From assembly GCA_023213395.1 (NCBI GenBank), contig CM041465.1:28775741-28839740 (forward strand): a DNA stretch of 64,000 nt, read 5' to 3'. Shown here piece after piece: positions 12,101 to 24,167 of this stretch. Origin of the DNA: Cycas panzhihuaensis. Taxonomy: Eukaryota; Cycadophyta. The notes under the pieces were generated by a model that saw nothing but the letters and a program-made list of their open reading frames with translations, ran no database searches and was not told where the DNA came from. Both the position numbers and the translations under genes were made by a program. Position 1 is the stretch's first letter. The number at the start of each line of letters is the position of its first letter.

Positions 12101-13164
12101 TTTGAAGGAGTAACATACACAGAAGTTGTTATTGCTAAAGACCAATTATGAAATTGATGATTTTGAGGTCGTGATTGAGAATGAGACTGAAAATGGGATT
12201 GAGGTTTATTTTGTAATCCCTTGGAAGCTTTCCATGCTTCCAAAGTTATTCTGCTTCTATAGACATCAATAGTATGGCCTCTTTTATGACAATAGGCACA
12301 ACTAGTATTCTGAGAAGAAGTAGCATTGTTCTTATTAGAAAAGAATTGATTAGAAGTATTATGGTTTTTAGTTGGACCAGAATATTTAACATTGTTTTGT
12401 GAATTAAACAGTGAACCTCAATGAGGTTTCTGGAATTTTGGATTATTATGAAAATTGTTGTTTTGTTATTTGTTTTTAAATTGTGGCTTAGTTTTAGAAA
12501 ACAAAGCCTGTGAAGGATCTTTTAATGCACCTGATTGAATTAACATTGTCTGATGTTCAATTAGTTGATTAGTCAACTGATTGAATGTGATGGGTGGGTT
12601 GCCAGCTTGTTGTCTGGCAGTTTTAAAGAGATTAAAATGCATCGGTAGTTTGTTTACTGCAAGATGTACGAGCGTGTCATCGTCTGTAACATGCGTAGTT
12701 ATTTTTTTAACATCACCTTCTTTGGTTTTAGATTTGATGCAGTTATCTAGATCTTTATTAATTGATTGAATTTTAGTTAAAAAATCCTCAACATTTGAAA
12801 AGTCGTCAAAAGTCAGATTATACAATTATTGTTCTACGATAGCCACTTGATGTGTATCAACCTTATCATATTTTTCTTCTAAGGTTTTCCAGATAGTGGC
12901 TAAGTCAACTTTTTCAGAAAATTACTGACTGATTTTTGGTGAGAGTGAGTTTAATATGGTGCCTAACGTGGCATCTGAGTTCATCAGATATACCATAAGA
13001 CTCTCAATAGTATCTGCTTTTGGTTTTTGAAATTTACCTGTCACATATCGCCATACTTTTTGCTGTTTGAGCTGATGGGATATGCAATTCCTCCAGTCGG
13101 CATAGTTTGAGTTGGTTAATACTAGAATTAGAATGCAGGTGACTGTCCTTGGCATTAGTGCCAT
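12101..13164 (-). pseudogene. Copia gag (minus strand)
   Basis: The start is placed at the ATG at 13164, which opens the frame containing TNSNYADWRNCI and KVWRYVTGKF, the usual gag N-terminal motif. A 119-residue clean piece (12825-12466) holds the LPMHFNLF region of the UBN2-type gag. The zinc knuckle at about 12257-12301 reads CAYCHKRGHTIDVY, so the final Cys of CCHC has become Tyr. Stops occur after KISQ (near 12922) and VEQ (near 12827). Gag would package the RNA. A long leader of about 2 kb separates it from the primer site. Confidence 0.85.
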
Positions 13165-13935
13165 ATTGGGAGTGTTGAGGTTTGTTTATAGATTGAAAAG
13201 TTATGAAGATGATTGGAAAAATAATCACCTAGTGAAAGTACTAATCTTGTTAACAGATATAATTCACAAAAATATTCTAGTATGCATTAATTGAATTTAA
13301 GATAAAAATTATGTGTTTGTAAACATATGAATAAACAAATAACTTCTTAAAATATTGCCTTAAGCAGTCCCTTTTTATAAATAGTCCTTTTAGAGAAGTA
13401 GTTCCCCTTTGATAAATAATCCCCCTTTGATAAATAGTTTAGTTTCCCTTATTCTAAACAAGTGAAAAGTCCATGTTTAATAAACAAAACCCCTTTTTGA
13501 TAGAAATAAACTGTCCCCTTTCAAAATAAAAAATCCCCTTTAAACAAATAAATAGTTTCCCTTTTTAAAAAAGTGTTTTACTTAAGAAAAATTTGTGTAA
13601 CTAAGGTATTTAATTTAAATCATATGATAAAACAAGGGAGGAGGGGGGGGGGGGGGGGGGGGGCGTTTGATTTACATCAAAGTATAATAACGAAGGGGGG
13701 CTAGGGCTTTAAATCAAAAAACCTAAAAAACATAGGGGGTAATGTTTTATTAAAATTTGTTAAAAAATAGAGGTTTTGATTTTATTTAAATTAAGTTATA
13801 ATAAAAGGGGGGATTAAATTTTATTTAAATTAAAGTGATAAAGAGGGGGGGGGTGGATTAGGTTTGATTTAAATTAAAAATAAAAAATAAAAAATAAAAA
13901 AATTAAATCTAAACCTAAATACGGACCTGACATAA
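13165..13935 (-). other. Low-complexity leader with PPT-like repeats and G run
   Basis: Part of the untranslated leader of the minus-strand Copia. Between 13370 and 13560 the plus strand repeats CCCCTTTGATAAATA-like units. Their complement resembles the element's own polypurine tract. A run of more than 20 G lies at 13641-13663, with further short G runs to 13860. I see no coding sequence here. Confidence 0.6.
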
Positions 13936-15177
13936 TTTATCAAAATAGAAAACAAAATCAAAACTAAAAACTTTTGGGATCCAAGGGGGGTAAGGGTTAC
14001 GAACCCTACTTGGATTTTGTAATGGCGGTGTCTTTTTGTAGGCTTGGAGTTGGACTGGATCAACAGCGACGAACATCGAGGAAGGGGCGAACCAGGTTCC
14101 TCCGGGTTGGCAGGTCGGTTCTCTGTGTGTTCTCTTCGAGGCGGCAAGGATTCTTTCTCCAGCTAGAGTTTGCAAGTTTTTAATGGCCAGTTCTTATGAA
14201 AGAACCATGGGTATCTCCCCTGTCAGATGGTGAAGATCTGAAGCATTCCAACAATGGTGATGCGTCTTTGTCTGGTTGGGGTTTTTAGTTCTTTGGCTCA
14301 ATAAGAGCGACTGCAGTCTTTTTGTCTAGTTCATGGAGGTGACTTCATCTGCATCTCCTTTTTTTTTATTTATTCCTGCTATCAACGCTCTCTCCTTCTT
14401 GTAGTTTATGATGTTCATTGCCAAATTTTCATAAGAGTCGTTCGATTCTATGTAATGGGAAATAAAATGTCCCAATTCTATGGTTCTAATTGTAGAAGAT
14501 CATTCCAGTCCAAATGCAGGACGTTATCTATGTTTTGGTTTAGTTCTATAGGACAGAGTCCAAGAAGCTTCTGGGCACAGTTTCTGCTATGGGTTTACCC
14601 CAGGCGGATCCACACACGAGTGATGAGGCAACTCACAATTTGAATAATCCTTACACTGTGCATGGTAATATGCGTGCTGGGGTTTGACTTCGTGGTGTGG
14701 TGCACTCTGTGATGTAGAGAGCATTTGGGTTTTGAGTTGGTGGAGCTTGTGACCATCCATCTGGCAAAGATGGGCATCAAAATAACCTAGGTTAGCCTAA
14801 AGCATAATCTTCTAATTGCAAGATTTACAGCAACCAAGGAAGCTCAGTCTGCAGAGACATGCAAGGCCAATGTTAATAGTGCACAACCATTTGCGGTCAA
14901 AGCTCAAAAGCCTATGTGGGAGACAGGTTCATCTGAATTATGTGTGCCTTCTTTATCAGGAATTATTATTCACTCTTATGGTAGATTCTAAAAACATCCC
15001 ATATATTTGTGACTGAGTCCTACAAGATCTGTAGAGATCTTTCTCAAAATATTTATCAAATTTGAAGAAGCTCTAGCATTTCTGAAAGAGATCATGAAGC
15101 TTTTGCTACTACCAGGGTAGATGAATGCAATGCCTTGGAGCAGGCCAATCTTGGGAAAAATATACATGGAAATCTTC
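13936..15177 (+). other. Possible captured gene fragments in Copia leader, antisense to the element
   Basis: This part of the leader is less AT-rich than the rest of the element, and no Copia domain is visible. On the plus strand several open stretches look protein-like in different frames: 14055-14210 (containing GANQVPPGWQVGS), about 14550-14690 (LPQADPHTSDEATHNLNNPY), about 14840-14960 (AETCKANVNSAQPF) and about 15080-15180 (TTRVDECNALEQANLGKN). They could be exons or decayed pieces of a transduced host gene. I do not recognise the family. They might instead be fortuitous. Confidence 0.35.
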
Positions 15178-15189
15178 GCTCTAATACCA
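15178..15189 (-). other. Primer-binding site
   Basis: On the minus strand TGGTATTAGAGC directly abuts the LTR. It differs from the initiator-Met primer site TGGTATCAGAGC by one C-to-T change. Confidence 0.85.
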
Positions 15190-15636
15190 TGTGAGAATAG
15201 GCATAAGTGCAGCATTAACAGGATCAAGAAATGTAAATGATAATAAGAAATAATCAGAAATTAACACTGCATAAGTACACGTCAATTAACAAGTGGAAAA
15301 CCCCTTCTGGGGAAGAAAAACCACCTCCTAAGCTAATTTTATTAATAATGAACTGAAACCACTATACAAAACAACCAACCCCTAAAACAACATTTAGTCA
15401 AGAATTCAGACAGCCTCCTAGATTCCTGGAACCATCTCCATGAATCTAGGAGATGAATAAATACAACGGAGGTTCGTTGGAATGCAGTTCCACATTTCAA
15501 TGACCATCCATAAATCAATTAATGTAAACATAAGTTTAAACATTAGAATCACTTAAATTACAATTTAAACATGCGACTAAATAATAACTTAAAGAAACAT
15601 AAATAAAACATAAAGTTTACATTATATATTCTAACA
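15190..15636 (-). repeat. 5' LTR of minus-strand Copia (447 bp)
   Basis: Near-identical partner of 8424-8871, running from TGTGAGAATAGGC to TATATTCTAACA. It is followed by ATCTT (15637-15641), the second copy of the target duplication. The few mismatches between the two LTRs suggest a fairly recent insertion compared with the decayed Gypsy host. Confidence 0.95.
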
Positions 15637-15641
15637 ATCTT

Positions 15642-17560
15642 AAAAAAGGATATGGATTGGGAATTGAGACTCAATCAATATAAAGCACTTAAAGTATTAA
15701 AATGGACTATAGTCTTTGCTCCAATGCTCAAATTCTCTAATTGAAGTAAGTCATTTCATGTTCACATAAATTCTTCATAATTTATAATTATGTATATATT
15801 AGCATAAATTAGATAGAATAGTGTGGATAGTCCTTTTTTTCTTTTTCTAATAGGAAGTTTATAAAAGTAGAGTAAAACTATAGAACTACAAAGAGCAAAA
15901 GTCTAAGGATGGTCTATGCATTATAAAAATTTTGATATTATTTATGATATAATCCCTTTATCCTTTACATAGACCATTAAGCCCTAATATACCTCATTAA
16001 CAAACCATTACTAAAAAGGTACATTAAAGGATGATTAATGCTCTTTCAAGAATTTTCTTTTGAAATTATGGTGAAACCAAGGAAGGCATACATTATCTCT
16101 AATCGACTATCATAAATATAGAATGGAGAGAAGGTTATTAGAGTAAAATATGATTTTTATAATATAGTATTATTCATTATAGAATTGTTCTTGTGAAATG
16201 GTATAAAGACATCCCAAAATTCTTAACAATTAGTGAATTTTCACCATATATGGATAAAATACAATGGAAAATTTTAGTTTAGAAATCAAAACCCTATTAA
16301 CTAATCTATGGAAAATTATATTGCTTTAGTTTAGATAATGTGTTATGTTGTATATTTGACCTCATGAGATCCACTAAGTTATTTCTCAAGCTCATGAAGG
16401 AATTTAGGGAAACCATATAACGGTAAAGAATACATAGAGGAAAGTTCTAATTATTGGATTTTGGTGGTCTACACTTTTTAAAGACGTCTAACAATAGGTA
16501 ATGAAATGTAATCAATGCTAGAGAATAGGTAAGTTATAACACTAAGATTTTAATTCACTTAGCTAAATGTTACCATTAACATCATTTGAAAAATAAGGCT
16601 TGAATTTTGTAGGTCTTATTACTCCAATAATATGTCAGTCCCAAGTAAGGTATATTTTAGTAGCTATGAATTACACAACTAAATGGGTAGAAACATGGCC
16701 ACTTCAAAAAGTAAATTAATCCAAGACAACAAGATTCCTAAGTGAAGTGATTATCATAAGATTTAGTTGTCCTCTCAAGTAAGTAAGTGATCAAGGGTTG
16801 CATATCTTAAATAAATTATTATAGAATTAATGGCCACATTCATGATTAGTCATAATAAATCAACACCCTACTACTATGAACAATTGACCAAGTGGAAAGA
16901 TCTAATAAAATCTTTGAGAATTGCTTAAGAAAAACTTGTGATATTAGAAAATCCAATTGGGTAAAGAAATTGCCATTGATGTTATGGATATTTTGCACCA
17001 TGTATGAATGAGTAATAAGCCAAAATCCATTCAAATTGGCATATGGAGTTGAAGTTATTATTCTAGTTAAATTCCAAAATTTGAGCATAAGAGTAACACT
17101 CACCTGTCAACTAGATGATACCAAGTCACTTCATAAAAGGTTATGGCAATTAATACAATTAGAAGAAGACTAAAAAAAAGTAGAATTATTATAAGATATA
17201 TAGAAGACCAAGTAAAAGACATGGTATGATCTCCACCTGAAAATACCTCAATTCAATGACGAACACTAAGTACTACTCTATAACAATAAATTTTTTATAC
17301 ATTTAGGGAAATAAAAAATGAGGTGTTTAAGTCTACATGAAGTGGACAAGATTCCTAAAAATGGTTTAATCTAGTTGAGTGAAATTGGTAGATTATAGCT
17401 ACCAATGCTAATGAATTACAACAAGTTAAAACCCTATCACCATTAGGATATTATTCCAATAAGAATTGATTAGATGTACCCTATTGTGTTACTTGAAGTT
17501 ACAAATAAATGAGGACATGATTCTACCCTAATATATAAATATAAAATATAAAAAAATAAA
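15642..17560 (+). pseudogene. Decayed Ty3/Gypsy RNase H and integrase, 3' part
   Basis: Continuation of the Gypsy element broken at 8423. The RNase H region starts with KALKVLKWTIVFAPMLKFSN and FHVHINSS (about 15690-15780). The integrase core lies at about 16590-17060: FVGLITPI, TKWVETWPL, FLSEVIIIRFSCP and SDQG. The residue before FVG is Asn where the catalytic Asp is usual, while the second Asp (SDQG) remains. The frame is full of stops, many at former Gln codons. It fades into the TA microsatellite with no LTR recognised. Confidence 0.7.
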
Positions 17561-17582
17561 AATAAAAGTATATGGTAGGATT

Positions 17583-19185
<1,603 letters not shown>

Positions 19186-19433
19186 ATTTAAAAAATATTT
19201 TTAGAAAAATATGAAAAATAATAAATGAAAATATATTAAAAAAATAATATTAGTAAAAAAAGAAATTTCTTGAAAAAAGAGAAAAAATTAAGAGTTTTAG
19301 TTACTATTCCATTGAAATATACTATGTTCCAAAAATGGAATAGGAATAAGAATGCATAAGTTAGAAAACTATATAGTGAATATTTATTCTATGCATTCCT
19401 ATTTGTATTCAAATAATAAACACCCATGATAAT
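19186..19433. other. AT-rich spacer, nothing recognised
   Basis: Very A-rich sequence between the microsatellite and an LTR. It contains a loose inverted motif (AATAGGAATAAGAATGCAT near 19340 and ATGCATTCCTATTTGTATTC near 19392) that could be a hairpin. No coding sequence is visible. Confidence 0.4.
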
Positions 19434-19763
19434 TGTTGGATTCAAACTAAGAACAATGTGAAGCATGTAAACATAAATCAATCCATTATACAAATCATAT
19501 GCAAATAAATCATTATATTCAAGCCATTGTAAAAGAGTATACATCAAAAATCCTATTTTATATGGTGGTGTTCATGAACACCATGGGTATTAACCCTAAA
19601 GTATATATTTTGGGAGGAGGGTGGGAGCCCTTCTCGACTTGAATCCAAAATAATATAAAATAATGTACAACTTAACATTAAAATAAACTTACCTAACTTA
19701 TCATTAAAGCTTGTGTGCTATATATTTCCAATGTAGGGTCATGTGAAGAACATTAACCTAACA
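19434..19763 (-). repeat. 3' LTR of a minus-strand Copia (330 bp)
   Basis: Plus-strand TGTTGGATTCAAACT to TTAACCTAACA. The reverse complement matches the plus-oriented LTR at 62190-62520 over its length, including CACATGACCCTACATT and GGGTTAATACCC-like stretches. It is followed by TTCTCCACCTTAA, whose complement is a purine tract (AAGGTGGAGAA). Confidence 0.85.
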
Positions 19764-20450
19764 TTCTCCACCTTAATAGTCATCATGTATATCTTCATCT
19801 TCTCTTTAAACTTGTGATACCTATAATTAAGGAAGACTTTAAATGCTTGTCCTTTAACTTTATCATCATTTATAAAGTGGTCATCAACTCACCTTGTCAT
19901 CCTTTTAGCAATATGTGTTTCTTTAATATTATATGGTTGAAGTGGCTTCCAAGTAGGTGTAGCTTGATTTGAATGAGTAGAGACGATTTTGTCTTGATCT
20001 TTGTCTTTTACTTTAATCAAGTCCAAGGTACATATCATCTCACCAAATATAATATTAGAGTAATTACTTTTATTAAAATCTATACTAGTGCAAGGAATAA
20101 TAGTCTTTTCATCAAGATTCACCTCCTCTAACATTTGTCTCATAGGAAAAACATCATCAATGTAATTAGTAATATTAAATTCCAAGGTATCTCTCCCATA
20201 AATAAATTCTAAGGCATTCCATATAGATTTTGATATGATCATTTCATAAACAATAGAAAATACATTATCATCTATAGTACAAAATAATAAGGCTTAGGTC
20301 TTATTGTCCTTTTTTATATCTTCTTTAATGTTTAGTCTGTAACCATATTTTACATACTTCCAAAGGTCATTTGCAATATAATGTATGCTTTCATTATTTT
20401 ACTCCATAGCTAAAAATCATTTCTATCAAATATAGGGAAACTTATGTTGC
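19764..20450 (-). pseudogene. Internally deleted Copia gag
   Basis: Reading leftward from about 20450, the frame shows a gag N-terminus: NISFPIFDRNDF, LW, a DLWKYV-like region, then ISKSIWNALEFIYGRD, as in UBN2-type Copia gags. From 20242 to 19889 it is a clean 117-residue frame. After GRD the protein no longer resembles gag, and it reaches a polypurine tract and LTR within 500 bp. Protease, integrase, RT and RNase H are therefore absent. This is a deletion derivative or non-autonomous copy. No 5' LTR or primer site was found to the right. Confidence 0.55.
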
Positions 20451-21299
20451 TTAGATTCATTTCCATTATATAAAGGACTTTAGTACATGATCAAAAAGTA
20501 TGATTTTTAATGAATAAATAAGAAGACTAATCCTCAAATGAATAAAAAACTTAGAATAAGTAATAAATTTCATAAAAAACTTTCAATACAATTTTAAACT
20601 AGATTCCTCTTCAATTAAGAAATTAAAAAATAACTTAACAATAATCGAGATTGATCTTTTCAAATTGAAAAAATAACAAATGATGGTTTAAAATAAATTT
20701 CACTATTCAAAACATAAAAGAATAAGGCAAGATAAATGTTCCTTTATTGAATGAAACAAATATGCAATCAAATATCCTTTTGAATTGAAAATGATAAATA
20801 CTCTTTTGAAAATAATATGCAAAATAAAGTATCAAGTTTTCTTTTCAAACTAAACTAAATGCACTTATTTTTTAAAACTTGATTAAATAATAAGGAGCTA
20901 AAATGAGAACTCAAAGAAATGAAACTTCAATTTGTTTCAATATTCACATGGCTTCTTGATCAAAATAGCTAAGAGATTCCTTAAAGAACACAAGGCAAAT
21001 ATCCTTTTGGAATGAAAAAGACTATTCAAACTATGCTCGTTTCAAAAGATAATGAATATATGAATCTTAAAAGTAAAATGCTTAATGCAAGGTGCCATGA
21101 AATGTATAAAAGTATAAAAGAATAAGTTTATAGCTATGCACTATTTCCACCTATCAACTTTCAAAAACCTAATTCTAGCAAAGGATTCCAAGTTAAAACA
21201 TCATGGATTACTTGGAGGTTCTGGTTCAAGTTAGGCCTTAGCCATGAAAACTTAGAGAAAGGAGGCACATAAGGAGAAGAAAATCACATAAAGGTTTGG
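20451..21299. other. AT-rich spacer, no gene recognised
   Basis: A-rich sequence with direct-repeat-like fragments (TTTTCAAACTAAAC, CCTTTTGAATTGAAAATG and similar) but no coding potential. It separates the right end of the deleted Copia from the truncated gag of the next one, and may contain decayed leader sequence of either. Confidence 0.35.
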
Positions 21300-24167
21300 A
21301 GAAAGCTCTCAAGCAAGAAGATATTTAATGGAAAATGTAATTACTATAAGAAGGATGGTCACCACAAAAGAACTATTAGTTTAAGCATCACGACAAGTGA
21401 AAAGGTAACCAAGATGATAAAAGAAAGAGTGTTATTTCTCATTGCATCCAAGTGCAGACCTTATCAGTCAAGTCAGATTGGAGAGACTATTCTGTGTTGG
21501 ATTCTGGAGTGTAAAATCACATCTCTTACCAAAGGTAGAACTTTGATACGTTGAATACAAATCAAAGTAGTACTGAGATTGTTCTTGGAGATTCTCACGT
21601 GTTGTTAGCAGATGGTATCGGTGAAGTTTCCATTGCAGGAGGCAAGTTTTCTCGGGTATATTATGTACCCAAGATGCAGTTGAACCTTCTATCTACTTGG
21701 AAGATCTGCAAGCAAGGTATAAAAGCAGAGCTCTATCATAGCTACTAAGAAAGTCAAGGATAACTTCTGAGTGTTTAAGAAATTTTAATCTTAGAAGAAG
21801 TCCAATGCCTTTGTTACTAGCGTGGATGATGAAAGTAAATTGTGGCACAATTGCCTTGGGCACCTTAATTACAAGAGTATTACACTACTGAAGAGGTTGA
21901 AGATGGTGGAAGAACTACCGTCAGTTTCCTACACATATGTGAAGGGTGTATGTATGGCAAGCATCATCGCTATCCTTTTGCTTTGGACAATGCCTGAAGA
22001 GCCAAAGAGAAGCTAGAGCTTGTGCACTCAGATATTATGTGACCACTCCAAAACCCTTCAATATTAGGAGCCCAATATACACTTGTGTTTGTGGATGATT
22101 ACACTAGGAAATCCTGGGTTTATCTTCTCAAGAACAAGTCAGATGTATTTAATCGCTTACATGAATGAAAAGCAATGGTTGAAAATAAATATGATAAGAA
22201 AAATAAAATCTTTACAAAGTGATAATAACAAGGAGTACGATAATCATGCATTCAATTAGTTTTGTGGTAACCATGGTATAAAATAGGAGTTTATAGTCTC
22301 GTATACCCCACAACAGAATGGAGTTATTGAAAGAAAGAACCATACCATGATGGAGATAGTGAGGTGTATGGTGCACACTAAAAACCTACCACCAAAGTTT
22401 TGAGTAGAAGCTATGGCAACTACTATTTATATTTTGAACAGGGTACCCACTCAGGTAGTTCACAGCATGACCCCTGAAGAGAAATGGATTGGTTAGAAGC
22501 CTACCATTAACCATTTGAGAACATTTGGGTGTATTGCATACGTCCACATCCTAGACGATACCCAAAAGAAGTTCGATCGAAAAAGTCTTAAGTACATATT
22601 CATGGGGTATTGCACAAAGAACAAAGCTTACAGACTATGGGATCCACAGGGGGAGAAGATTATGGTTAGTTGAGATGCTAAATTTGATGAGTTATTAATG
22701 TATCATGCTGAAAGATCATCATATGAACTTTTTTACCCTCTCCTTCTCCTATTCCTAGATTCTTTAAGTGAAGAGGACAATGAGCCATTTAATATAGTAC
22801 TTAGGGAAGCAGAACCAAGTGGGATAAGTAATAGTGACGAGATTCTATGAGAAGAAGTACCTCTAGTAATGGGTCCTTCTATACCTTTATGGGAAAGGAA
22901 AATTATTGAAGATTCCAGTATGGTGATGTAAACTCTAACTGATGACGAACAAACCATAAGTCAACATGCTAATCGAACTCTACTGGTAGACACTAATGAC
23001 TCTACTGATCCTAATTCATTACTAAAGAGAAAGGAGATCCATGATGGAGAGCTGCGATGGAAGAAGAGTATAGTTCTCTGATAAAGAACAATATGCGGGA
23101 TTTGGTTCCTCTCCTTCGGTCGAAGAACCTTATAGGATGCAAGTGGGTCTATAAGACAAAGTTATGCTCTAATGGAGAGGTGAACAAGTACAAGGCTAGA
23201 CTTGTTGCATAGGGATTTAAGCAAAAAGAAGGAATTAACTATGAGGAGATGTTTTCACCAGCCTCCATAATGACAATGGTCCACTTACTCATTTCCTTAG
23301 CAATTGCATTAGATTGGTAGTTACACCATATGGACATTAAATCCACATTCCTTAATGGGGATCTAAAGGAGGAGATATATATGTCACAGCCTCTGGGATT
23401 CATTAAGGATGGCCAAGAGCATCTTGTTTGTCATTTGAAGAAATCAATCTATGGCCTGAAATAAGCACCCCATGCTTGGTATGAAAAGATGGATGCCAAG
23501 TTGAAAGCTGAAGGTTTTGAAATTTTAGAACTTGACTCAAACCTGTATGTGAACAGAAGAGGGACTTATATAGTTGCTTGCATGGTGCATGTGGATGATC
23601 TAATCATTGGAAGTAATCATGGGAAAGTTATAGCTGAAGTCAAATCTAATTTGGGAGATTCATTTGACATGACAAATCTTGGGCAACTTCACTATTTCTT
23701 GGGTATTTTGATCAGGTAGATGGAAGATAGGATTACGTTGTTGCAATCACAGTATATGAAGAATCTACTAGAGAGATTTGGAATGCAGCACTGCAAACAT
23801 GTTGCAACACCATATATAAAAGGCACAAGGTTGTAGAAGGACATGGCTCAACCTTCTGTAGATGGCATGAAGTATCACCAATTGGTAGGAAGTCTCATCT
23901 ATTTGACTTATATTAGGTCGGATATCACATACGTTGTTGGATTAGTTTCCCGCTACATGTAGAATCCTCAAGAGTCTCATTTGGTGGCATCAAAGTAGAT
24001 TCTAAAATATCTAAAGGGGACAATCAATCTTGGTCTTGAATACCACAAAGGTGAGAAGATCAGGTTGCATGGCTACATAGATGCTGATTGGGGAGGAGAT
24101 TCTGATGATTGGAAGTCCACTACTAAATACCTGTTTAGTATTGGTAATGGATTTGTTTCCTAGTACT
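21300..24167 (+). pseudogene. Copia gag end to RNase H, first part (split by Tat insertion)
   Basis: Plus-strand Copia truncated at its 5' side. It begins with a zinc-knuckle remnant CNYYKKDGHHK (about 21335). The protease region has LDSGV at about 21497 and YYVPKMQLNLLSTWKI. The pre-integrase motif LWHNCLGHLNYKS is at 21838. Integrase runs from about 22040 to 22680 and includes SYTPQQNGVIERKNHTMME and KTFGC-like motifs. RT spans about 23040-23720 and has the active site VHVDDLIIG in a clean 76-residue piece (23489-23719). RNase H starts near 23900 and is cut at 24167. Stops mainly replace Gln and Trp. The remainder resumes at 46778. Confidence 0.88.
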
